Shown here piece after piece: positions 1 through 11,829 of a DNA stretch of 64,000 bases. Position 1 is the first letter of the stretch, and each line of letters starts with the position of its first letter. The DNA comes from Macrostomum hystrix. Taxonomy: Eukaryota > Platyhelminthes > Macrostomidae. A program made the position numbers and the translations under genes. The notes below the pieces were generated by a model. That model saw only the letters and a list, made by a program, of their open reading frames with translations. It had not been told where the DNA came from and searched no databases. The stretch lies in the NCBI GenBank assembly GCA_950097015.1, contig CATNEN010000003.1, positions 7,280,001 to 7,344,000 of the forward strand, read 5' to 3'.

Positions 1-720
1 AGAGGAGAGATGAGAGAAGGGGAAAGATGGAGAGAATGGGAGAGATGAGAGATGGGGAGAGATGAGAGAAGGGGAGAGATGAGAGAAGGGGAAAGATGGT
101 GAGAATGGGAGAGATGAGAGATGGGGAGAGATAAGAGAAGAGGAGAGATGAGAGAAGGGGAAAGATGGAGAGAATGGGAGAGATGAGAGATGGGGAGAGA
201 TGAGAGAAGGGGAGAGATGAGAGAAGGGAAGAGAGGAGAGAAGGGGAGAGATGAGCGAAGGGAATAGATGAGAGTTAGGGAGAGATTAGAGAAGAGGAGA
301 GATGAGCGAAGGGAATAGATGAGAGTTAGGGAGAGATTAGAGAAGGGAATAGATGAGAGTTAGGGAGAGATTAGAGAAGGGAATAGATGAGAGTTAGGGA
401 GAGATTAGAGAAGGGAAAAGATGAGAGTTAGGGAGAGATTAGAGAAGGGAATAGATGAGAGTTAGGGAGAGATTAGAGAAGGGAATAGATGAGAGTTAGG
501 GAGAGATTAGAGAAGGGAATAGATGAGAGTTAGGGAGAGATGAGAGAAGGGGAGAGATGAGAGAATGGGAGAGATGAGAGAAGGGGAGAGATGAGAGAAT
601 GGGAGAGATGAGAGAATGGGAGAGATGAGAGAAGGGAAGAGACGAGAGAAGGGGATAGATGAGAGAAGGGGAGAGATAGAAGGGAAGAGACGAGAGAAGG
701 GGAGAGATGAGAGGAGAGAA
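1..720. repeat. GA-rich minisatellite (intron 2 of the FERM gene)
   Basis: Degenerate tandem units built from GAGAGATGAGAGAAGGGG and variants (GAATAGATGAGAGTTAGG in the middle third). The array starts before the window and ends 80 bp from exon 2. On the transcribed strand it is CT-rich, with core TCTCATCTCTCCC, the same core seen in the arrays at 15.5 and 23.6 kb. The 507-884 and 530-760 reading frames are products of the repeat. Confidence 0.9.
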
Positions 721-800
721 TGTAAAAAAAGAAAATGAAGTTTGTACAAGATGGTTTCATAGATGGTAAGATAGACGTGATTAATATTATAAGTACTTAC

Positions 801-3800
801 CTGCCTGCCGTCTTTAGACAGGAATTCCAAATCGAAGTAGTCAATTTCCAATAGTTTCAGCTTCTTAACAACGGCATTGAACAATTCTTGGCCAACAACT
901 CGAGACTGAAAATTGATTGATTTGCAATAGTTACGTTAGGATAATAAATCGATGATTTGCATGTTAAATGTGTCAGCAAAAAAACAAATAATTTTCGAAA
1001 TAATGAGATTATGAAAGAACGTGACTTGACAATTAAAGAAAGTTCTTTTGTACGAGTATAATAGTCTGGTTGCAAAGTAAGTGGCAGAACTATAATATTA
1101 ATTGATGAACTAATTGTAATAGTACTTATACGAGCGTATAGACGTTTGTTAGAACAAGGAGCTGTGTTGAATAGGCACCAAATAAACGGTACACTGTTAA
1201 AAGAAACACTTGGTTCTTTTTCTTCGTCGCTGATGCATGAGCAAGAGTTGTTGGGGTGCGCAGTTAGTTGTGCTGCTAAATAATACTTTGCTATCATGGT
1301 CCTCAATAGGTAGAAGAGCAGTAGATGCTTTTCCCTAAATGAAGTCACGCGTGCAGCAACAGCAGCAGCAATGAGTGGTTGCACAATTTTCAGCTTTTTG
1401 TGACTTAGCACTGCCAGAAGAGACAGAGCCAGAAGTGGGCCATAGATGGGATTTCGTGTTGAGTGGGAGAATGAGTGACACTTTGGGGGAGAAAATTTAG
1501 AGGGGCTGAGGGGATTATTGTTGTTGGTGAGAGCTCTGAGAGCATAAAAAACGAGAGTGCTCAGTCGCTATGTCTGAATAAACACTGAATTTTTTTTGCT
1601 GTATTGTCTAAGAAACTTATCTGTGCGAACATGGAAAATGCATCTTCAACTTTAATAATGATGATATTGTTAGCTGTCAAGAAGACCTTTTGTGACACAG
1701 AGAGGGCTGTGATGCGACTGCACCAATAAATGTGGCCTCGCCGCGGAATCGAGCTCGGTGACTTTAGTGCCTGAACAAGCCCTTGAATATTACGATACTC
1801 GAAAAAATTTAAAAAATGTACAAAAATCAGAGACACATTTCAAACGGAACGAAGAGACAACAAAAAGGTACAAAAAACGGGTAAAAACGAACCAAAATCT
1901 TCCTGGAATCAGGATCCCCGCAGACTAAGAGGCGGTTCTTGTATGCGCATTGACAGTGAGCAAACAGCTCTCTCTCTCAGTATAACATTTAACCGCTTTC
2001 AAATAAAGCCCCCATTGTGAAGAGCAATCAAAAATTGCGCTTTCAGGACACGCAACGCAAGTAGACAAGAAAAAATGAAAAAAGACAGTCAGAAGGAACA
2101 GACAAACAGTGGAGCGATCTGAGGAATCCGTGACTTACAAGACTTTTGCTTCCCTGCTCTGCTTGCAATTAACTGGCACGCGAAATGTGCAGATTTGCCC
2201 CTAGACTACGTGACAAAAAAGCACAGAATTTTAGTCTCGTTAGCTAAGCTATACTAAATGAACTTTTTGAATTCGCGCGAAAAAAAACTAAACAAATTAT
2301 AAGAAAACCTAATAGAATTCCAAATATTGATAAGAAGCCCAGATAAAGCTATGAAGGCTATGAAAAATGACACAGATATCGTGTGTGAAATTAAAATTTA
2401 ATGGGAATGTAATAAACAGATGACCTTTGTTAAAACTACAGATAAATGTAAAAACACTTTATTTTTTCATAACTATAGTATGTTTCGCACGAATTCAAAT
2501 TTAACTGTTTGAAAAAAATTGAACTAACTCACTGTCACTGTCGACGTAAAGTTGACGATATTTGCAAGCTCAAAATTTAATTGACAACTAACTAAGCTAT
2601 AATATAATAAAATCATGAAATAAATTTGCGTGTCGACTAGGCATTAGGCGATAATCCGGACTTAATCTATGGAATGACGGACGCGGCAGTGATCAGAATT
2701 AATCCCCTATACTATAATAATTTTTGGTTGTTGCTACACATGACCTTCAGACTGTGTACAATTGCTAAAAGGTCATCACTGCACCATGTCTATTACCCTA
2801 TGTCAAAATTGGAACTCAATTACGTCAGCTCTGATGTCGGAGACAATTTAATTTTATCGCCGATATGTATCGAAAAACATGAAACCTTGGGTTTAGATTT
2901 CATATAAGCGAGTATAAACCACACAAGACGAAAGGCGTAGAGAAGACAAGAGAGTGTGATAGCATAGACTCCTTAAAAAGCACAGAATCATTTGGACTGT
3001 TTCGATCGAGAAGACACAGACGAGACTGAAACGAATAAAAGCATACCAACTCACTAGACGAAAGAACCCAGGGCACAAGTATGGAAACAGAAAGCCTGCA
3101 TGATGGACAGCCCGGAATTTAACAGAGAAAAATAGACGAACTCCAATCGATCAAAGACGCCAAAAAACGGCAGACATTGTGCATCGCCACTTCTCAATTT
3201 GGGAATTTCGAGCCGTGGGAAATCCATCCCCTATGTGGCACCTTCGCCCTTAACTCCCCTTAAACCCTTCCTTCAGCCCTTGCGAGAATTCCATTGCCCA
3301 GTTTCTTAAATCTTAGGTTGAGACCCTGACAGCGCTTCTCAAACATTCGATTTCCAATAGAGGATCAATGAATAATTATTTCAGTTTAGTTGAGAGACTT
3401 CTATTATGCGTCTGCTTACATGTAGATGCGGCTATTGCGCGTCGAATTCAAAAGGTTGTGTACAGCTGTTCAGTCCACGGACTAAACTAGACACTAAATT
3501 CCATCTAAACTGGCGTTTGTACCCATTTTTCAGCCGGGCGAACATAAGCACAAGGGAATTAACGATATGAATTGTGATTTTCGGATTTGAATGGCTGAGT
3601 TACAAGCTGTCTAGTCAGTAGGCAAACTTCAACCAAAATATTTAACGCTTATCACCATTTTTAGGTAAATTTTAACGACTAACGATTAACTTTCGACAGG
3701 AAATATATTTATCAAAATCGTGTTAACGACTATGAAGTAAACACTTATTGTGCGAAAATGTAACGCCTTTCATTTTAACGATTAGTTCAGTGAATAACGG

Positions 3801-5250
3801 TTTAACGATTAATTTTTTAAGACTAACGTCTGGGGCGTCAGCTACGCTAGGATTTTCCTGAGATACTCAAATTTCGTTACTGTCGGCACTAGGCAGCTAA
3901 TTGTATTTCTAAGAACTTCGAACAGCAGAACAATAAAAACTTTTTTCTCTAAGGAACTAATTTTATAACTTGGGACTTAAGCTAAAGTGTACTAATATAA
4001 TCTACTCAGATTGAGCTTCTCAATGGTGTGGGCCTGAGCTGTGTTCGTTCTTAGAAGTATCACGAGTAGGATTTAGTTAGGAGAGGAATTCAATTAGAGC
4101 AGAAAGTTAAAGTGGACGGGCGGACTGACGGAGCAGACTCAAATGAGAACGAAACGATCCGCCGTCGGATAGGAAAGTGAGTGATAGAGTGAGTGAACTA
4201 GCCGGTTAATCATACGGTGGCATATTTTAGGGCCTGTAAGGATTTTATTTTCTTTTAAATCTAGAATGGGAAGCGGATAAGTGCTCGCCGCGGAACGAAG
4301 GGGAAATGTAATGAGCGGTTGGATCGATGCTCCAGCCTCATCGTGCTGCTCAGCCGCTCTAACAGGCTGGGTGAGTTTTCTAGGAGTTAGAATGCTCATT
4401 GATTGCAATTATTAGAATCGTTTTAGTTAAGCAACTAAATTGAATTATTTTATGCGATTTAGGACCTTATTATCTAATTTTAGGACTCCAGATCATCCCA
4501 GATCCTAGATCCCAGATCCTAGATCCCAGATCCTAGATCCCAGATCCTAGATCCCAGATCCTAGATCCCAGATCCTAGATCCCAGATCCTAGATCCCAGA
4601 TCCTAGATCCCAGATCCTAGATCCCAGATCCTAGATCCCAGATCCTAGATCCCAGATCCTAGATCCCAGATCCTAGATCCCAGATCCTAGATCCCAGATC
4701 CTAGATCCCAGATCCTAGATCCCAGATCCTAGATCCCAGATCCTAGATCCCAGATCCTAGATCCCAGATCCTAGATCCCAGATCCTAGATCCCAGATCCT
4801 AGATCCCAGATCCTAGATCCCAGATCCTAGATCCCAGATCCTAGATCCCAGATCCTAGATCCCAGATCCTAGATCCCAGATCATAGATCCCAGATCCTAG
4901 ATCCCAGATCCTAGATCCCAGATCCTAGATCCCAGATCCTAGATCTCAGATCCTAGATCCCAGATCCTAGATCCCAGATCCTAGATCCCAGATCCTAGAT
5001 CCCAGATCCTAGATCCCAGATCCTAGATCCCAGATCCTAGATCCCAGATCCTAGATCCCAGATCCTAGATCAAAGTGCCATGTTTTTCTTACAAATAAAA
5101 CAAAATGGATTAACGCACCGGTACTTGAAAAGAATTGACGGTGTCATCCAGTAGTACCACTTTGACTGTGAGGGTTTTTCCACCGCTGCCACCGCCGCCA
5201 CCGCCGCCTCGTCTTGGTGAAGTTGGCGGGGTTTTTCGGCTCTCAGACAT
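801..5250 (-). CDS. FERM-domain protein (FARP/FRMD type), first two coding exons; gene continues past the left edge
   Basis: Partial gene. Exon 1 codes 5250-5119 (ATG at 5250-5248, 44 codons) and ends at donor GTGCGT. Exon 2 is 905-801 (35 codons), between acceptor caattttcag and donor GTAAGT. Both junctions are phase 0. The first 24 residues are a Ser/Pro/Arg/Gly-rich leader with seven consecutive Gly. Residues 25-79 then match the F1 (ubiquitin-like) lobe of a FERM domain: a beta strand ending LLDDT, then FQVPSR, GQELFN, and the hallmark LLEIDYFDLEF (usually L-x-E-x-DYFGLEF; here Gly is Asp). The LDDT...F.VP spacing is closest to FARP1/2 and FRMD7, which link membranes to the cytoskeleton, but the diagnostic C-terminal domains lie outside. 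Intron 1 is 4.2 kb and holds SINE remnants and a 14-bp array that stops 47 bp from exon 1. A CCAAT box lies upstream at 5392. Confidence 0.8.
1715..1778 (-). repeat. SINE family A, 5' head fragment
   Basis: A 64-bp remnant of the tRNA-like head in reverse orientation. It matches cgccgcggaatcgagctc of the full copies at 53.3 kb and 20.2 kb. Body and tail are missing. Confidence 0.7.
3420..3545 (-). repeat. SINE family B, old degenerate fragment
   Basis: Matches the body of the full family B copy at 36.7 kb in reverse: gctattgcg, acagctgttcagtcca, and the tacccatttt...cagccgggcgaac segment. It is highly diverged, so probably an old insertion. Confidence 0.55.
4489..5071. repeat. 14-bp minisatellite CAGATCCTAGATCC
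   Basis: About 41 copies of a 14-bp unit that is itself two 7-mers (AGATCCC / AGATCCT). Only a few substitutions occur, for example 'atcatag' near 4881 and 'gatctcag' near 4943. Every unit holds two GATC sites. The array lies in intron 1 of the FERM gene and ends 47 bp downstream (in transcript sense) of the exon 1 donor. Confidence 0.97.
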
Positions 5251-6560
5251 CAGGCCAGGCAACAAGTGGAGGTGTGTCGCAAAGCCTGTTTGAGTAGCTT
5301 CTTTAAATTGTTCTCAAGCTGCTAAAGCGTCAAACTAGCTAGCCGCCGTCTGAACAATGACGGACAACCCGGAGCTTCAGAAATGATTCAGCCAATCAGA
5401 GTTGAGCCATGCCAGATGCGATATGACAGCTCAAATTCTTGCCATCCGAATTGAGCAACTTTAAATTAGAATTTGATCACTTTTGAAGACGATTTTTCAG
5501 ATACTTTCAGCTGCAACGATTATTAAAAAATAATTAATTAAAAAAACAGAACGTAAAGAGATCAGCAGGTGATCAAGATTTCTATATCAACGTGCACTTG
5601 AGCACTGACTTATTGCCTGTGTCGACGTGCTAGACGAGAACTCTCGACCCGACTGTCCCTCTCTCTCCACCTATCCCTCGCTCCATGCGACCCCTAGTCT
5701 GCTGGCAACTACTAGGGAATGGTTAAAAAATGCCAGCAAACCGGAGACAGTCAAGAAGGGTGAGAGAGAGAGGAAGAGAGAGAGAAGAGTGAAGAGCAAG
5801 CCAAACAAAACTCCGACAGAGCTTTCGCCGAAGATTGGGGCGAAAGGGCTCGGGAGAATGGGGGGAGCTGGGGTGGGTACAGAAAGAGCAAGCGGTCCGG
5901 CAGATACACCAGAGGGGTGGGGAGAGATGGGAGCGAGGCGAACTGTCAACCGCTCTCTCCCCCATTCGACGTACCACCCGACATTCAGCACACGTTTTCT
6001 CTCCACCCCTCTTCTCTTGCATCCCATCCGCCAACTGCTATCCTCTGAAAAAATCCCATTTTCTCTTTCTCGTCCAACAGCGGAGAATCTTATAGATGGA
6101 ATCCTAGATCTTTTCCCCAGTCCAGAAATTCTCTTCACCACAAGGAGGCAGACAGGCGGGCAGGCGAGGGAAGGTGGGACAGATAGATATGAAGACGAAG
6201 AAGGATTCGTTCCAGCCAAGTCGGACTGGAGTGGAGGACCAAAGACTTCTTAAATCTACAAGAGGGAAGGTCTTTGCTAGCCAAAGTCATTTCCTTTCTC
6301 CATCTGCAGGCTAAAAATCCCAAAGTCAGGACCCTTCAGACTAGCCCACCAGAGCTGCATGTTCAACAGGCAGCACACTCTCACTCCTCTCTCTCTCTTC
6401 TTCTTCTTCTTCTCTCGCCCTAGTTAGCTGCCAGCCAATATTCCTGACGGTCGAGGGAGCAAACCAATGGCCAAGTGCAATTAGGCGCCGCACCAGCCAC
6501 TCGCTGCTTACATTTCCTCATTCCGTTATTATACTTGGAAGCCGTTGAGAAAAGAGCCAA
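5251..6560. other. 5' region of the FERM gene; GC-richer, CT/AG-rich tracts
   Basis: Upstream of the FERM start codon on the minus strand. It contains a CCAAT box (gccaatcaga, CCAAT at 5392-5396, read as ATTGG in the FERM direction) and a second CCAAT near 6462. From 5630 to 6420 the sequence is purine/pyrimidine-biased low complexity (gagagagaggaagagagag, tctctctcttcttcttc). Long overlapping frames occur on both strands (5627-6253 plus, 5671-6219 minus). They are biased in composition and show no domain, so I do not call them. This is probably promoter or 5' UTR sequence. Confidence 0.5.
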
Positions 6561-8380
6561 TACTTGAAAGCCAATCAACAGTCACCAAATACAACAAATA
6601 TTATAATTTAAAACTGAAACAAAAATTAAAGACCTTAATTCATACAAAATTATTAAGTAAACATGCTACTTGAATGTACTATTCTGTACTATCTGTACAG
6701 TTGAAATATAAAGTTAAAAATAAGTTACTGTTTAATTATAATTAAATAATATAATTTATTAACTAATAATAACTACTAATAACTAATATTAACTAATTAA
6801 CTACCTAGTAGTTTAAGTATTCGCTGTAATCACCTAATAACTAACAAAAAGTTAATTCTTCATTTTTTGAATTAAACTTTTGACACATTTTTCTGATATT
6901 TATTTTTTACAAAAAAGTTTTGGGGTTAAAAAACAAAAATTTTTTGTATACAGAAAATTCACTTAAAACAAAGCCACATTTTCAGAAGTAAAGTAAAACA
7001 TCAGCTTACTGATGCAAGTGTATGCATGCATGAAACATTTTCTGCTTTTCTAGAAAAAAACATTCATTCTATTCAATAATTTACTTTTCATATTATGTTC
7101 GAAAATATGTTATAATAATATGTTAATACTGATATTAAATTTGGTAAGTACTCCTAGCTAATTAAAGACCCAATCTTTAAAAAGATGCTTAGACTTGTTT
7201 TGTAGTCTTCTTAACTGAAATTTTTTTTATTTTTAGGTCAACATGTGTAAGTAAAATTGTATAAAACTCTATAGGCCTAAGTGCAAATCATAACTAAGTA
7301 AATATACTTTACTTTACTTGACTTTACTTTACTTTTTACAAAAACAAAAAAGTGGATACATAGGAACAAAGAACAACTTAAGTTAAGCTACCTTTTAAAC
7401 AAAATTTATAGATTTTATAAGAATAAATCAAAGTGTAAGAGTAAATCGAGTAATTAGAGACGATCCTTGCATCTGCTAAGAAACTAATTTGCTAACAGGC
7501 AGCATGTAAAACAGTGGTTGGCTTATGCTTTTTTAGATACTAAAGTAAGACATAGTTTAAATAACATATATTTATTTACCTTGCTTTGTTCAACCATGGA
7601 CAAAAGTCTTGATACGGCACTCATAAAGGAAAAAAATAAAAAAATATAAATGTGCTGATCTCTAAAATAGCTAGCCGCACATGGTAAAGGTGAAAAGAAA
7701 GAGTGGTTTGAAATTAAGATTTTATAAGCACGAATAGGTTGAAATGCTGAAAAGTATAATAGTGACGACAGGCTTAGGCATAAAACGAAGACATGAGTTA
7801 AATAAATAAAGACATTTCTGTTGGATTAGATAAATTATTAAATATAATATGAAGTCGTTGGTTATAAAAACTAAAATACTTAAGAAACAAAACACGAAAA
7901 TAATTTATGAAACTCAAATAAGTGCCATTTGAGTTAACAATTCTTAGAAGTTAAAACGCTTTTTGCGTTATTTTATATTTAACTGTTGTTATCAAACAAA
8001 ATGCACGCTTGATTCGATCGTAGTAGCTTGTATCAATCACCAACCAAGTTCTCAAACTAGCAGCTCGTTATAACGCATTTCGAAATTAAAATATCCTAAT
8101 AACCTAAAAGTAATGTTGTTTTGCTCAGATCCAAAAAAAATTTTAAACAGTCCAGTACAACGAATATCTATATTTTATTATTTTTTTTTCATGTTGTCAA
8201 AACTGCGTTTCTACAGAATATGCATGTACAATTTGTTCAGTATCTTGTACATGTTACAGTTGTACAGTATATGTACAATTTAAAATGTGTTTACAGTGTA
8301 TGTATTTGATATAAGCCAATTTCGGGGGTAATAGATTTTTAAAGTAACGGAATCCTTTTTGTCAATCCTTTCCCCCTTCC
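6561..8380. other. AT-rich intergenic region, no gene seen
   Basis: Strongly AT-rich, with poly(A)/poly(T) runs and a short ttactttactt cluster near 7305-7330. No ORF worth calling and no recognisable transposon ends. Confidence 0.6.
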
Positions 8381-8544
8381 CATGCCCTGTAACTCATCCC
8401 TACTTTTTCCCTGTCAAATTGTCCTGAACTCCCTCTCCCTCCCTTTTAGTTATTTACATGGTTTTCGCCCTGAACTGTCATGTTCAATTGTCATTAGCTT
8501 CTACTGGCATAAATCATATTTTTCCCGACTCACACCCCACGCCA

Positions 8545-8655
8545 CTCTTGTCCCAACCAATCACAGTACGGCAATCTGGCTGTCTGGTAAACAGGTTAAG
8601 GTCGCTCATAGCGATCACGGCATGCGCACGTGAATTGGGCTCTATAAAAAGAAAG
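8545..8655 (+). promoter_or_regulatory. candidate Pol II promoter: CCAAT box plus TATA box
   Basis: CCAATCACAG (CCAAT at 8557-8561) lies 82 bp upstream of TATAAAAA at 8643-8650. It sits at the start of a GC-rich, CpG-rich island (about 8540-9030) inside AT-rich DNA. The order and spacing are those of a classical metazoan promoter. No recognised coding exon directly follows. Confidence 0.55.
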
Positions 8656-8674
8656 GAAGCGGCGCGGCGCGGCG

Positions 8675-9022
8675 CCCTTTCTAGATAACACCGAACTTTT
8701 AACTTCGTCACATACCCTTTACGTCAACCAAACTTCGAGGCCGTTCTAGCTGGTTCTGTTAGACGAGACCTTCGTCTATCTGGGTTATTACCTTCGTCCA
8801 CCCGATGTATCTGTTCGTGAGAACTTCAACATCTCCGCCTAATCCAGCTGCACCCGGCGACCGTGCCTCTCGAGAGTCTTCTTTAGTTATGTCGATCTCG
8901 GCGCTCCAGGCAAGAGCACACGCTTGAGTTCGCTTCATTCGGCTGCCCCTACATCGGTCCCGCCATAGTCACGCGCTACACCACCCGACCCGGCCGTTAC
9001 CAGACGCATCACGTTTGTTACG
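8675..9022 (+). other. candidate first exon downstream of the 8.6 kb promoter
   Basis: GC-rich segment starting about 25-30 bp after the TATA box and ending at a good 5' splice site, ACG|GTGAGCC (GT at 9023-9024). One frame is open from about 8887 to the donor but has no ATG, so the segment is either non-coding leader or not an exon. No family is recognisable. Confidence 0.3.
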
Positions 9023-9024
9023 GT

Positions 9025-10251
9025 GAGCCATAGACAGTTACCTGACTGTTTTGTAAAGGCATTTACTTACAAGGTGCCAATTTACTCGTATTAATTATTA
9101 TCTCTCTTACCTTTTCCATCACACGTTTGCGAAAAAATTTTTATGTAACGTTTTATTTTAAACCATAACTTCTAGAAATCTTAATTAGTAGTAATTAGGA
9201 AATTAGTAAGCTAGGACTCATGTACTTCTAATGTACTCTTAAAGTTACGAGCAGTTAGAGCTTGCACACTAATCAACATTGAAGTTGAGCTAGCTTTGAT
9301 CAGTAATTGCGTCATTGGGGCCTGGTGGTTTTGCTCATACCTACATTGTTACGAGTTTCGTAGCTTCGACTGGACACTCTCGATCTTGGCTTGGGCTCTC
9401 GGGCTTTGATGCATCCCCAAGAATTCCCTATGTGAAAAGTGCACTCTCTTTCTAATCGTTCTACTGCCTTAGAATACCTCGCATTAATCCCTATTTTCGG
9501 CCTCTTTTAGAGCGGAAGCCCCGTTTCGTCAGGGTCAGTGGGTTATGCTGTGTGTCCCGTAGATGACTAGCCGCGGTTCTCACAAATCTGATCTTTTCCC
9601 CCTTGGTCCCTGGTCCTGGCCCTCTCAGTCACAACCAAAGCTACCATGCATGAAGTACGTCAAAGGTGGGGGGTAGTCGCGGCGAGATGAAGCCCATTAC
9701 TCTCTATGAAGCCGGTACATCACCTTCATGAGCTGGATGTTAAGAAAGGGCTGGCCAAATCATATTACTTTAAACAGTAACTCATGCGCTTTTTATTCAA
9801 CTGCAACTGGTGACCTTATAAAGTGCAATTGTAGGAATACATGCGTGAATATAAACAGCTAACTGCTGTGTAACGTCATGTGATGATACCGCAGCCTAAT
9901 TACTCGCCTACGTCAACATTCTCTGCAAATGTTCTCTAGAAAATCATTACGCACATAGTATTGACGATGGTACTTCCTCACGAGTAGGAGCTTGTGGTCA
10001 TTTAGCCGTACATTTAATTTGCATGATACTGTTATTACTTTCGTAGAGTATATATAATTTTAGAATTAAATCCTCTGGGAAATTTCTGTTTATGAAGGAC
10101 TAGAAGCAAGTTACACGCGGGAAAATTTGTTTTCATTGAAAGTTAATATTTAACAAAAGTACAAAAGGCATGAACTCTCGAGCATAGTTTCAGAGAAAAC
10201 AAAAATGTTAATGCAAAACATAAATGCTAGTTCCAATAGGTTTTCGGACTA
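9025..10251. other. intergenic, nothing recognised
   Basis: Mixed-composition sequence without a credible ORF, inverted-repeat ends or tandem repeats. Confidence 0.5.
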
Positions 10252-11300
10252 AGGTGTTGTGACTGGGGTTTTGGGACGGATGTGTTGGAACTGAGGTGTT
10301 GGAACTGAGGTGTTGGGACTGAGGTGTTGGGACTGAGGTGTTGAGACTGAGGTGTTGGGACTGAGGTGTTGAACTGAGGTGTTGGAACTGAGGTGTTGGA
10401 ACTGAGGTGTTGGGACTGAGGTGTTGGAACTGAGGTGTTGGAACTGAGGTGTTGGGACTGAGGTGTTGAGACTGAGGTGTTGGGACTGAGGTGTTGGAAC
10501 TGAGGTGTTGTAACTGAGGTGTTGGGACTGAGGTGTTGGGACTGAGGTGTTGGGACTGAGGTGTTGGGACTGAGGTGTTGGGACTGAGGTGTTGGGACTG
10601 AGGTGTTGGGACTGAGGTGTTGGAACTGAGGTGTTGGAACTGAGGTGTTGGGACTGAGGTGTTGGGACTGAGGTGTTGGGACTGAGTTGTTGGGACTGAT
10701 GTGTTGGAACTGAGGTGTTGGGACTGAGTTGTTGGAACTGAGGTGTTGGGACTGTGGTGTTGGGACTGAGGTGTTGGGACTGAGTTGTTGGAACTGAGGT
10801 GTTGGGACTGAGGTGTTGGGACTAAGGTGTTGGGACTGAGGTGTTGGGACTGAGGTGTTGGAACTGAGGTGTTGGAACTGAGGTGTTGGAACTGAGGTGT
10901 TGGAACTGAGGTGTTGGAACTGAGGTGTTGGAACTGAGGTGTTGGGACTGAGTTGTTGGAACTGAGGTGTTGGGACTAAGGTGTTGGGACTGAGGTGTTG
11001 GAACTGAGGTGTTGGAACTGAGGTGTTGGGACTGAGGTGTTGGGACTGAGGTGTTGGGACTGAGGTGTTGGGACTGAGGTGTTGGGACTGAGGTGTTGGG
11101 ACTGAGGTGTTGGGACTGAGGTGTTGGGACTGAGGTGTTGGGACTGAGGTGTTGGGACTGAGGTGTTGGGACTGAGGTGTTGGAACTGAGGTGTTGGAAC
11201 TGAGGTGTTGGAACTGAGGTGTTGGGACTGAGGTGTTGGGACTGAGGTGTTGGGACTGAGGTGTTGGGACTGAGGTGTTGGGACTGAGGTGTTGGGACTG
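10252..11300. repeat. 14-bp minisatellite GAGGTGTTGGGACT
   Basis: About 75 copies. Two main unit types alternate (gttgGGact and gttgGAact), with rarer GAGTTGTT and TAAGGTGTT variants. The plus strand is G-rich with runs of GG/GGG. The 359-aa minus-strand frame (14-residue period SQHLSPNTSVPTPQ, three DNA units) exists because the unit has no stop in any phase. I do not treat it as a gene. Confidence 0.96.
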
Positions 11301-11829
11301 CGCCACAATAATATTCTATTTGATTCGCAATGTTTACAGGCTTTACCTATAAGCTTTTTATATAGGATTAAATAGAAATCATGTATTTACTATTGTTTAA
11401 AATCAGCACTGCGAAAAATAAAAAAAAGTATGAGCTAGCCCAAGTATTATTATATTCGCCAGACATCAAAGTAAGCTATTATTTTTTTTAATATTTAAGC
11501 GTCCAATAAACGTTGTATATAATCTGGTACCATTGGTATAGGATGGACGGTTAAATTATGAGCTGGGCAGAAAAATGGTGACACACGAGAAGCTTACAAA
11601 TTGCACAGCTGTTAAGCATGTTACTTGAGTACTCTCTAAAAGGCTGGGATTTAGAAGTGTGCTCACGAAGCCATTATGGTCTCAATTTCATGCTTTCAGC
11701 AGCCTACTATAGCGAAGGACATCTCATTTGCTTCCTGCAATGTCGTGTCTCATTTTTAGCGATCAAGTCACGGTGCGGACTGCAAAAATCAACTGGACTT
11801 TTGTGAGACTTGCACTTGCATCTTTGATT
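11301..11829. other. spacer between two arrays, no gene recognised
   Basis: Unique sequence with a 62-codon plus-strand frame (11618-11806) that has no recognisable motif. It could hide a small exon, but nothing supports one. Confidence 0.45.

Larger units (their letters stand above)
906..4488. other. FERM gene intron 1, non-repeat part
   Basis: AT-rich intronic sequence with no coding potential that I recognise. It contains two old SINE remnants (listed separately) and, at 3640-3830, a stretch with several loose copies of TTAACGACTAACGATTAA. Short ORFs here (857-1411, 2674-2907, 4139-4408) have no recognisable domain and are not called. Confidence 0.6.

Noticed and set aside
5627-6253. 208-codon plus ORF and 182-codon minus ORF
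   Set aside because: Overlapping on opposite strands in a low-complexity purine/pyrimidine region upstream of the FERM gene. No domain in either.
10227-11306. 359-codon minus-strand SQHLSPNTSVPTPQ protein, looking like a Ser/Thr/Pro-rich mucin
   Set aside because: Exact consequence of the 14-bp array (three units per 14 residues). No signal peptide or unique flanking domain.
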